Shown: in pieces, positions 1 through 6,717 of the stretch
How the letters are laid out: each line of letters opens with the position of its first letter
How positions within the stretch are numbered: the first letter of the stretch is position 1
Assembly: GCA_964496275.1 (NCBI GenBank)
Contig: CAZBYL010000011.1
Span: forward strand, 1-47,865
Direction: 5' to 3'
Source of the DNA: CAZBYL01 sp964496275
GTDB lineage: Bacteria > Synergistota > Synergistia > Synergistales > Synergistaceae
Length of the DNA: 47,865 nucleotides
Made by a program: the position numbers and the translations under genes
The notes under the pieces: generated by a model
Databases searched by the model: none
What the model saw: the letters and a program-made list of their open reading frames with translations, nothing else
Told to the model about the DNA's origin: nothing

Positions 1-124
1 ATCCTTGGCTTGAGTTTTAAATTTTAGAAAAGACAGAGTTTTTCAGTGGAGACTATTTACTGTATGAGAGTCTTTATATCCCTTTTTATAATAGTTCCTG
101 TTGCTTCATACCTTTTCGGATAAA

Positions 125-148
125 AAAAGCGGCGCATGCGCCGCTTTT
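125..148. terminator. Palindromic terminator, end of ybaK-like gene
   Basis: A perfect 24-bp palindrome (AAAAGCGGCGCA and its complement) with A and T tails can work in either direction. The TAA stop of the minus-strand gene (147-149) lies in its edge. The 124 bases to its left hold no reading frame longer than a few codons on the plus strand. Confidence 0.8.
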
Positions 149-641
149 ACTTTTTGATATCTCTCTTCTCTCCGCCCGTAATCTCAAGCAGTTTTTGAGG
201 TGACACCGGGAAGAAGTCGTGATCCGTACCGGCCGCTGCCCAGACTGTGCCGTATTGAAACAGATCCTCGTCCAAAAGTGTCTGAGGCTGCGCGGGATAG
301 CCCACGGGAGGAACTCCGCCGGGGCGAAATCCCGACCATTCGAGAACCTCGTCCGCAGAAGCGAAGGAGAGGTGCGATACTCCCATCAGTTTTTTTATCT
401 TCTTGGTGTCAACCATATTGACCCCCGACATGAGAGCCAGAGCAAAATATTCTCCCCTGTTGACGCGGAGAAGTATGCTTTTCAGTATCTCGGGTTCCGG
501 CGCTCCCACAGCAACAGACGCGTCTGCCACAGTGAATATTGTCGCGTCAGTGTGCATTATCCCGTTTTCCAAACCGAAGTCCGTGAGGTGCTCTCTTACC
601 GCCAGCACCGGATCAAAATCTTCGGATTTTCTGTCTGTCAT
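147..641 (-). CDS. YbaK/EbsC-family aminoacyl-tRNA editing protein
   Basis: 164 residues forming one YbaK/aa-tRNA deacylase domain. Family members hydrolyse mischarged tRNA, typically Cys-tRNA(Pro) or Ala-tRNA(Pro), in the cytoplasm. Visible family features are the KSILLRV strand (about 54-60), the MSGVNMVDTKKIKKLMG segment (71-87) containing the usual lysines, and the GVPPVGYP loop (109-116). The C-terminal TVWAAAGTDHDFFPVSP (132-148) is the typical active-site wall. It lies 18 bases downstream of the lytic transglycosylase gene on the same strand, so it is probably cotranscribed, although the functions are unrelated. The exact tRNA substrate cannot be told from sequence alone. Confidence 0.88.
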   Translation of the reverse strand: MTDRKSEDFDPVLAVREHLTDFGLENGIMHTDATIFTVADASVAVGAPEPEILKSILLRVNRGEYFALALMSGVNMVDTKKIKKLMGVSHLSFASADEVLEWSGFRPGGVPPVGYPAQPQTLLDEDLFQYGTVWAAAGTDHDFFPVSPQKLLEITGGEKRDIKK

Positions 642-659
642 ATCGTAAACCGTCCTTTT

Positions 660-1646
660 TTATTTATTGGCAATGCCGCGCGCACGAAGCGCGTGTGTCT
701 CCGACATGTGCCGGATTATAGGCTCTGCCGCTATCGCAAATAGAGTGGACTTCCCGTCGTCCGAACCGTAAAGAATTCTGTATACTTCTCTGTTTTCGAG
801 CACAGAGCGGACAAATTCCCTTGTCTCGGCATAGGGTATATTCTCAACCCACTCAGCCCATTCGCGTGAGCCGAGCTCTCCCCAGCCCGATACTGCTCCC
901 GCACCGGCGTTGTATGCCGCCACACTTTTCATCGTGTTGCCGTGAAAACGCCTCTCCATGCGGGAGAAGTGGCTTGCCCCAAGAAGTATATTATCTTCAG
1001 GAGTGTAAATGTCAGATTTCTTTATTTTGAGCGAGCTGGCTTCTTCGACGGCGGTCTGCGGCATTAACTGCATAAGCCCGATTGCCCCAGACTGGCTTAC
1101 CGCGTCGCGCCGAAACTTACTCTCCCTTCTCATAAGGGACCATATAACTCCCTCGGCAACTCCCGTCGTTCTCGACGCAGAAGTCACTTCGTGCGTCCAT
1201 GGGCGCGGGTGGAAGAGGCGTACGACTTTTTTCGTAAAGCCTCCGTCATGTTCTTCAGACAGCCCGCCGTCCGGGAATAAAAGAAATGTGTAGAAATCGG
1301 TGGGGAACTTTTTCGCCAGTTTTGAACGCAGCTTATCTGCTTCCGCAAATCTGCCCAGATCTTCAAGGGCGCGTATTCTCCAATATAAGAGCCTTGCGGG
1401 GCGCGGAGCCAAGTCCGATGCAAAGGCGTGTGTTGACCAATGCTCAAGTGCTTGCTCTGTGTTGCCGTTCTTCCACTCGGTCCAGCCTCTCTGCCAGCTT
1501 ACACATGCCTGAGTGCGAAGATAAGCCGCTGTCGGATAAAGAGAGGCCGCAAACAACAAAAACAGAAGCAGCAGCAGAATTTTTTTTCCTGCGGCCCCTG
1601 TTAATTTGTCTATTACGGCGAGCTGGATACAACTTTCTTTTCTCAT
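660..1646 (-). CDS. Membrane-anchored soluble lytic transglycosylase (SLT, Slt70-like)
   Basis: 328 residues. A hydrophobic leucine-rich segment at about 22-42 is a signal anchor or uncleaved signal peptide, placing the enzyme in the periplasm. Residues 50-125 look like short helical (TPR-like) repeats. Residues 155-300 are an SLT domain: the catalytic glutamate is E175 in RRESKFRR, followed by SGAIGLMQLMP (186-196) and the AYNAG motif. Family members cleave the peptidoglycan glycan strand, forming 1,6-anhydroMurNAc ends. The N-terminal superhelix is much shorter than in E. coli Slt70 (about 600 residues). First gene of a two-gene minus-strand unit with the YbaK-like gene; divergent from the XRE regulator. 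Confidence 0.9.
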   Translation of the reverse strand: MRKESCIQLAVIDKLTGAAGKKILLLLLFLLFAASLYPTAAYLRTQACVSWQRGWTEWKNGNTEQALEHWSTHAFASDLAPRPARLLYWRIRALEDLGRFAEADKLRSKLAKKFPTDFYTFLLFPDGGLSEEHDGGFTKKVVRLFHPRPWTHEVTSASRTTGVAEGVIWSLMRRESKFRRDAVSQSGAIGLMQLMPQTAVEEASSLKIKKSDIYTPEDNILLGASHFSRMERRFHGNTMKSVAAYNAGAGAVSGWGELGSREWAEWVENIPYAETREFVRSVLENREVYRILYGSDDGKSTLFAIAAEPIIRHMSETHALRARGIANK

Positions 1647-1778
1647 GAAAACCTGACAGACTCCTTGTCACAGTTATAGCTTACGTTTGTTAAGTATCCT
1701 TTAGAAGGTGGCTTCCGTCAAGTCCCTTTGCTCTCTCAGTTGTATATATTTTTTATTTATGTTACAACGGTTTGTGAC

Positions 1779-1807
1779 TTGTCAACAATAAGAATTTGTT
1801 GTATTCT
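1779..1807 (+). promoter_or_regulatory. Promoter of the XRE/ImmA genes
   Basis: TTGTCA (1779-1784), a 17-base spacer and TATTCT (1802-1807) give a good sigma-70-type promoter 38 bases before the start codon of the XRE gene. Confidence 0.65.
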
Positions 1808-1810
1808 TAT
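1788..1810. promoter_or_regulatory. Candidate operator overlapping the XRE promoter
   Basis: A perfect 8-bp inverted repeat, ATAAGAAT (1788-1795) and ATTCTTAT (1803-1810), with 7 bases between, spans the -10 box. CAACA/TGTTG elements are nested in the spacer. The position and symmetry fit autorepression by the XRE protein encoded just downstream. This is inferred from symmetry and position only. Confidence 0.5.
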
Positions 1811-1844
1811 GCAACACACCACAAAACGAAAGGAAGTCTGTCAG

Positions 1845-2207
1845 ATGAGCCTCGGTAACAGAATAAAGTCGCTTCGCAGAGCCCAGCACCTTACTCAGCA
1901 GAAGCTTGCGGAAAAAGTTGAGGTAAGCCGCATCTATGTTCAGGCGCTTGAAAGCAATAGGCGTCTGCCCTCCATGAAACTGCTTCAGCGTTTGGCTCCG
2001 GCTCTTAATGTTGAGATCAATGACCTTCTTATGGATTTTTCTTCCCCTGATAAGCCGGGCAGAGTACAGCTTGATTCCATGCTGGACAATGGTGAACTTG
2101 AAATATGGTATCGCAGCAAAAAACTTTCGGAGCAGGAGCTTCGCCGCGTATATCGTGTGATCGAGGCGGCTATTGATGATTGGGCAGCAGAGGAATCAGA
2201 GGAATAA
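1845..2207 (+). CDS. XRE-family HTH regulator
   Basis: 120 residues. Residues 4-60 are a Cro/C1-type helix-turn-helix (GNRIKSLRRAQHLTQQKLAEKV, then SRIYVQALESNRRLPS). The C-terminal half is acidic (EEQELRRVYRVIEAAIDDW) and probably oligomerises. I chose ATG 1845 because AGGAAG sits at 1831-1836; an upstream in-frame ATG at 1809 lies inside the operator-like repeat and promoter. The gene overlaps the metalloprotease gene by about 30 bases, the usual arrangement of an ImmR-type repressor with an ImmA-type protease that inactivates it (as in ICEBs1). Here no phage or ICE genes lie nearby. Confidence 0.85.
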   Translation: MSLGNRIKSLRRAQHLTQQKLAEKVEVSRIYVQALESNRRLPSMKLLQRLAPALNVEINDLLMDFSSPDKPGRVQLDSMLDNGELEIWYRSKKLSEQELRRVYRVIEAAIDDWAAEESEE

Positions 2208-2628
2208 TAGTTTGGATTCAGAGGATGTTTTTGCTGACTTGCCGACCCCTCCGGAAGTAATCCCGGATTGGGCGCAGCAGGAGGGGCGGTTATGGCAGAG
2301 ACTCAGCGAGTTTGATATCCTGGCAAACGCGGAGGAACAGACCGGTCTCTCTCTTGAGCTGAAGTATGAGGATCTGCCTGTGGGCGTCTGGGGAATACAT
2401 TTGGTGCGCTGCGAGCGGGGAAGGATTTGCGTCAATTCGTCTCTGCCTCCGGTGTGGCGTCGTTTCGCGCTTTTTCATGAAATCTACCACCTGCTTAACC
2501 ACAGCAAAGGTGCCGCTTTTTGGGCCAAAACGTTTGTATCGATGGAGAGCTTTGAAAACAGAGCTGATTTGTTTGCTTGGGCGGCTCTTTGGCCCGAGTG
2601 GACGGAGGGGGATTATTCCGACTGGTGA
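2176..2628 (+). CDS. ImmA/IrrE-family (M78) metallopeptidase
   Basis: 150 residues. The zinc motif HEIYH is at 101-105, with E127 in FENRADLFA as the likely third ligand; both are in the expected order for the family. ImmA cleaves its partner XRE repressor; IrrE/DdrO is the stress-response counterpart. ATG 2176 has GAGGCGG six bases upstream and overlaps the XRE gene. A TTG at 2212, just after the XRE stop and behind an AGAGGA, is an alternative that removes 12 residues. The last base of its TGA is the A of the next gene's ATG (2628), so all three genes are translationally linked. It is shorter than many homologues, with only about 20 residues after the third ligand. Confidence 0.82.
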   Translation: MIGQQRNQRNNSLDSEDVFADLPTPPEVIPDWAQQEGRLWQRLSEFDILANAEEQTGLSLELKYEDLPVGVWGIHLVRCERGRICVNSSLPPVWRRFALFHEIYHLLNHSKGAAFWAKTFVSMESFENRADLFAWAALWPEWTEGDYSDW

Positions 2629-3587
2629 TGAAAAACTCTCTAAAAAAACTTCCGTTCTTCCTCCCCTTCGGAGGGTGCAGAGGAAGATGTGTTTATTGCA
2701 ATCAACAGACCATTACAGGGGCGGAAGAACTTCCGTCCCCTGATTTTGTGCGTTCCGTGCTTTGCGAACTGAAGGAACCGCGTGAAATATGTTACTTCGG
2801 AGGCTCCTTCTGCCGTTTCGGATATGAGACCGTGAAGGCTTATCTGGATGCTGTAACGGAGTGTGCCCCTGCGGGAAGCAGTATAAGATTTTCCACCTAC
2901 CCGGGAGATTTATCGGAAACCTCTTTCCGGCGCTTTATAATGTCCTATCCCATATCACGAATAGAGCTGGGGCTGCCCTCTCTCGACCCTAATGTGCTTA
3001 ACTCATGCAGGCGTGATGCAGACCCGAAAGCCATACTTGCCGGGATAGAAACCCTTAGAGACGAAGGTGTGCCGCTGGCAGTTCAGATGATGATAGGACT
3101 GCCGGGGCAGACGGCAGAGAGCAGCCTTGCGGATTTGCGCACTCTTGCCGAGATAAAAGGCTCGCTTTCTTGGCAGCTCAGGCTTTATCCATGTTTGGTT
3201 ATAGAAGGCACCGAATTGTTTGCTATGATGAACAACGATACATATAAACCGCTTTCTCTGGAAGAGGCGGTTCTATGGGGCGGCCGTTTTATAGACGAAG
3301 CCCTTTCTCTCGGTTTTGTGCCCATAAGGGTCGGGCTTCAGGAGACGTTGTCGCTTGCTTCCGCCGTCAGAGGAGGCCCGCACCACCCTGCATTGGGCGA
3401 GCTTATTTTCAGCGAGGCTCTTGTTCGCAGACTCGTAAGAGAAAAACCGAGCGGCCCTTGGAGCGTAGCTGTGCGCGACATATCTAAAATAACCGGGCAC
3501 GGAGGATACGGACTCTCGCGTCTGAGTGCGCTTACGGGGAAAAACATAACCGACCTAAAATCACTTCTAAATTTTTTATCCGAATAA
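2628..3587 (+). CDS. Elp3-like radical SAM protein without acetyltransferase domain
   Basis: 319 residues. The radical SAM cluster motif is C17-x3-C21-x2-C24 (GGCRGRCVYC), followed by YFGGSF, the SAM-binding glycine stretch, and MMIGLPGQ. Late motifs RLYPCLVIEGTEL and YKPLSLEEAV are shared with the radical SAM half of Elp3, but the C-terminal GNAT domain of true Elp3 is absent. Such stand-alone proteins occur in many anaerobes and their substrate is not known to me. ATG 2628 overlaps the metallopeptidase stop (ATGA); GGAGGGG (2604-2610) lies somewhat far upstream. Coupling to the XRE/ImmA pair is odd and may be incidental. Confidence 0.82.
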   Translation: MKNSLKKLPFFLPFGGCRGRCVYCNQQTITGAEELPSPDFVRSVLCELKEPREICYFGGSFCRFGYETVKAYLDAVTECAPAGSSIRFSTYPGDLSETSFRRFIMSYPISRIELGLPSLDPNVLNSCRRDADPKAILAGIETLRDEGVPLAVQMMIGLPGQTAESSLADLRTLAEIKGSLSWQLRLYPCLVIEGTELFAMMNNDTYKPLSLEEAVLWGGRFIDEALSLGFVPIRVGLQETLSLASAVRGGPHHPALGELIFSEALVRRLVREKPSGPWSVAVRDISKITGHGGYGLSRLSALTGKNITDLKSLLNFLSE

Positions 3588-3687
3588 AAGAGAACTTTAT
3601 TACAGAATGAGCAAAACGGCTATCCCTAAATGCAGAAATATGGGGTAGATTTTTCTATGTGAAAAAAAATATGGGAGGGGCATACCT

Positions 3688-4836
3688 ATGACCGAACATG
3701 AAAAAATCATAGCCCTGTTTGATAAATTCGAAAGCGGCAAGTATAAGGCAAGGAACAGATTTCTCCGTTCCGCCACATGGCTTGCGGCGGCGGAAGACAA
3801 CGGTGCCATAACCAAAGCGGAGATCGGCAGACATGCCGAAGTCGCATTCGGAGGCGCGGGAACGGTAATAAGCGGATGTGCCTATATCAGCGAGGAGGGC
3901 AAGTCCGCCAAAGGACAGTGGGGGCTTTATGACGATGCCCGTACACAGGACGTTAAGCTCTTAGCCGATGCGGTTCACCGTGCCGGTTCCAAATTTATAG
4001 TTCAGATAGGACATGCGGGAGGGCAGAAAGACAAAGACCTTGCGCTTTGCGGAGTATCCCTTTCTCCGTCGGGACTCGTTCATCCCGGAGCTGATTTTTC
4101 CACAAAAGCAGTTGACGAGAGCGACATAAAGCGTATCCGCTCCGATTTTGCCGCGGCAGCCAAGCGTGCTAAAGACGGAGGCGCGGACGGAGTGCAGATT
4201 CACGCCGGACACGGTTTTATGCTCATGCAGTTTCTGTCGCCGGTGATAAATCGAAGAGATGACATATACGGAGGTTCGCTTGAGAACAGGATAAGACTCG
4301 CGGGCGAAGTCCTCTCCGACGCAAGAGCGGCTGTGGGGGAAGATTTTCCTCTGTGGCTGAAAATGAGCATCGCCGAGGGGACAAAGGAAGGGTATGATTG
4401 CGAAGAGGGCATCAACGCCGCCCTTGCCCTTCTTAAGCAGGGCGCGGATGGAATAGAAGTATCAAGCGGTGCGATTTATGCCGGAGCGCAAAACGCTCCT
4501 TCCGTAATAGGAGTCTCTGCGGGAGAGTCCGAAGCGCCTTTCAAAGAGTACGCAAGATTGATCAAGAAACAGATGCCGGACAAGCTTGTGATCCTGACCG
4601 GCGGACTCAGAAGTCTTCCCGTGATGGCAAATCTCATATCCGACGGAGTTTGCGACCTCCTTGGTATGAGCCGCCCATTCAACGCCGAGCCTGATCTTAT
4701 AAACAGGTGGGCCGAAGAAGATTCCCGCCCGTCGGCGTGCCTGTCCTGCAACGCCTGCTTCAACACAGCCGTAAAAAAAATGATAGACTGCCCGATTCTC
4801 AGGGACAGAAACGAGGGCTTCTGGGACGCGCTCTAA
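3688..4836 (+). CDS. NADH:flavin oxidoreductase, Old Yellow Enzyme family, single-domain type
   Basis: 382 residues forming one TIM-barrel FMN domain. Visible motifs are the FMN-binding N-terminus (KARNRFLRSATW), QIGHAGGQ, GVQIHAGHGFMLMQFLSPVINRR split across the active site with H-A-G-H, YGGSLENR, and GGLRS near the phosphate site. The C-terminus has C-x2-C-x2-C-x10-C (ACLSCNACF onward), close to the 4Fe-4S motif of 2,4-dienoyl-CoA reductase, but the C-terminal FAD/NAD domain of that enzyme is missing. It probably reduces an activated C=C bond with electrons from a separate donor; substrate unknown. GGGAGGGG (3674-3681) is a strong ribosome binding site. It stands alone, with no linked genes. 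Confidence 0.85.
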   Translation: MTEHEKIIALFDKFESGKYKARNRFLRSATWLAAAEDNGAITKAEIGRHAEVAFGGAGTVISGCAYISEEGKSAKGQWGLYDDARTQDVKLLADAVHRAGSKFIVQIGHAGGQKDKDLALCGVSLSPSGLVHPGADFSTKAVDESDIKRIRSDFAAAAKRAKDGGADGVQIHAGHGFMLMQFLSPVINRRDDIYGGSLENRIRLAGEVLSDARAAVGEDFPLWLKMSIAEGTKEGYDCEEGINAALALLKQGADGIEVSSGAIYAGAQNAPSVIGVSAGESEAPFKEYARLIKKQMPDKLVILTGGLRSLPVMANLISDGVCDLLGMSRPFNAEPDLINRWAEEDSRPSACLSCNACFNTAVKKMIDCPILRDRNEGFWDAL

Positions 4837-4899
4837 AGCAACTGTGTTGCGTTGACTAAGTATTTTGGCTGAACTATTTGTTTGCAAATTTGACTGCGG

Positions 4900-4928
4900 T
4901 TGACAAAGCGAACACGGAATAATAAACT
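4900..4928 (+). promoter_or_regulatory. Promoter of the RpiR-like regulator
   Basis: A perfect TTGACA (4900-4905), a 17-base spacer and TAAACT (4923-4928), 62 bases before the start codon. Confidence 0.6.
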
Positions 4929-4990
4929 GAATGGTATATTTATTGAGATATTAAAAAAACAATGATAATTGTAAGAGGAGTGTTTTTTAC

Positions 4991-5857
4991 ATGGATAGCA
5001 CACAGCTTCAGAACTTGCTTATGGAGAGGGCGCATACAATGCCCAATAAAGCGCGCCGTGTGGCGGAGTATCTTCTTGCGAACATGCGCGAGGCTTCGTT
5101 CCGTTCTATAGGCGACATCGCGGATGAACTCAAGGTGTCGAAAGCCCAGCTTGTGCGCGTTGCTCAGATGCTCGGATTTTCCGGTTATGCGGAGCTCAAA
5201 AGCTGTTTGCAGACAGCCATACTCGAACAGATAAACCCGGCCGCCCTTCTTGCCAGAGCCGTGAGCTGCGGTGATTCTTTCCCCGACAGTGTATTTCGTG
5301 CAGAACATGCAAATCTTGACGATACAATGGCTCAGCTTACCGACGAGGACAGTGACACTTTCTGTGACTTAGTCAAAGAAGCGAACACCGTTTACTGCAT
5401 GGGCTGGGGCATTTCCTCACTTGTTGCGGAGCTGATGCAGATGCGCCTTGCCGTTATGGGACGCAAGGCTGTTGTTATGCGCAGAGGCAGCCTCTCTCTC
5501 TGGGAGCAGGCACGCAGCATCGGCGAGGGGGATGTCGTTGTTGTATGCGAACTTCCGAGCTACTCCGTAGAAGTAACGGAGTCTGTGGAAATAGCTCACA
5601 GAAACGGCGCCAAGATAATCACGATGACGGACAGTGCAGCAGCGCCTGTTTGCAGATTTGCGGATATGTCATTCTATGTCTCCGCCAACAGTCCGACATT
5701 TGGCAGCAGTATTATCGGTCCTCTCTTTCTTGTTCACGTTTTGACTTCGGCTCTTTCCATAGCGCTTGGAGATGATGCGAGGGAATCCTTTGATGAGCAG
5801 GCTAGCTTCCTGCATGACGAGAGAATCTTCCACCCCATTTTTGGACTAAAGTATTAG
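4991..5857 (+). CDS. MurR/RpiR-family regulator (HTH_6 plus SIS domain)
   Basis: 288 residues. Residues 1-77 are the RpiR helix-turn-helix (NKARRVAEYLLANM, then SIGDIADELKVSKAQLVRVAQMLGFSGYAELK). Residues 115-260 are a SIS sugar-phosphate-binding domain (VYCMGWGISSLVAELMQMRL, then GDVVVVCELPSYSVEV and NGAKIITMTDS). Family members sense phosphosugars and control sugar or amino-sugar catabolism. No sugar genes are adjacent, so its target is probably elsewhere. AGAGGAG lies about 11 bases before ATG 4991, and the gene has its own promoter and terminator. Confidence 0.88.
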   Translation: MDSTQLQNLLMERAHTMPNKARRVAEYLLANMREASFRSIGDIADELKVSKAQLVRVAQMLGFSGYAELKSCLQTAILEQINPAALLARAVSCGDSFPDSVFRAEHANLDDTMAQLTDEDSDTFCDLVKEANTVYCMGWGISSLVAELMQMRLAVMGRKAVVMRRGSLSLWEQARSIGEGDVVVVCELPSYSVEVTESVEIAHRNGAKIITMTDSAAAPVCRFADMSFYVSANSPTFGSSIIGPLFLVHVLTSALSIALGDDARESFDEQASFLHDERIFHPIFGLKY

Positions 5858-5887
5858 ACGCATATAGGGATTTTGCTTTGTTAATAT

Positions 5888-5921
5888 TGCCGCCGACAGC
5901 AGACAGACTGCATCGGCGGCA
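5888..5921 (+). terminator. Hairpin terminator after the RpiR-like gene
   Basis: TGCCGCCGA and TCGGCGGCA form a 9-bp GC-rich stem followed by GTTTAATTT. The T tract is modest. The rest of 5922-6071 is AT-rich and shows nothing clear. Confidence 0.55.
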
Positions 5922-6071
5922 GTTTAATTTCAAGAAAGATATTTAACCCAAAAACCATATAATTAGATTTTTTATAAAGAGATAAAATTCACATTTATAT
6001 ATTTGCCATATTTTATGTATAATGTTTACGTTGCCGGTACTTATCATCTTTTTGAATCGGGGGTGTATCTT

Positions 6072-6710
6072 TTGTCCCATGCGGAAAACAGAAAAGCTAA
6101 TATAAAAATGATCTTGGAGCTTGCCATTGCTTTTTTTAAAAAAAAGGGTGTCGAAAATACCACCGCAGAAGATTTGTCAATAGCATCAGGACTTACACAG
6201 AGGTCGCTGTTTCGTTACTTCGGCACAATGGATCAGTTAGTTGTACATGCAACGGCGTTTTTCTGGTCTGAAATCATAAGGATAACGAACCTGCTTTACG
6301 GGGATATCATAGAGAGCGACAAGTCCGGATATGAACAGCTTGCCGAGATACTTTCCTCAATGGAAGACCTCTTTGTGCAAAGCAAAGACTCTTTCATGAT
6401 GCTGCAGGAGATGGAAGCATTTTTATACAAAAAGAAACTCTCTTTTTCTGACATCTATGTCAATTACGTGGACAAGGGCGAATATGAGTCTCCGATAGCC
6501 AAGGCTCTGCGGAAGGGTATCGAGGACGGGAGCTTAAGGCCGAATCTCAACGTAGATGAAATACACCTTATAGTGTACTGTATTTTTACAGGAGTAATAC
6601 CCAAGCTTGCTCTGTGTGAGCGGGATGTTCTCTATTCACAGAGAATATCCCCTGATTCGTTCATAAGCAGTACTGTTCGCATGATGCTTGAATTTGTGAG
6701 AGCGAGGTGA
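6072..6710 (+). CDS. TetR/AcrR-like transcriptional regulator
   Basis: 212 residues from a TTG start. The N-terminal helix-turn-helix is clear (ILELAIAFFKKKGVENTTAEDLSIASGL, then TQRSLFRYFGTMDQLVVHA); the remainder is a helical, presumably ligand-binding and dimerising domain without recognisable relatives. I chose TTG 6072 because a GGGGGTG stands about 7 bases upstream and the HTH then starts at the usual distance. ATG 6015 or another upstream codon would add about 20 residues that look untypical. The gene ends 7 bases before the hybrid kinase, so the two are almost certainly coexpressed and may act in one sensory circuit. Confidence 0.8.
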   Translation: MSHAENRKANIKMILELAIAFFKKKGVENTTAEDLSIASGLTQRSLFRYFGTMDQLVVHATAFFWSEIIRITNLLYGDIIESDKSGYEQLAEILSSMEDLFVQSKDSFMMLQEMEAFLYKKKLSFSDIYVNYVDKGEYESPIAKALRKGIEDGSLRPNLNVDEIHLIVYCIFTGVIPKLALCERDVLYSQRISPDSFISSTVRMMLEFVRAR

Positions 6711-6717
6711 GGCCGGC

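Noticed and set aside
1..146. Possible end of a gene entering from the left edge
   Set aside because: All three plus-strand frames meet a stop within the first 27 bases, and no minus-strand start with a ribosome binding site is visible.
1845..2628. XRE/ImmA pair as a toxin-antitoxin module
   Set aside because: The second gene has a clear HEIYH metallopeptidase motif of the ImmA/IrrE type and not a RES, HipA or RelE-like toxin fold.
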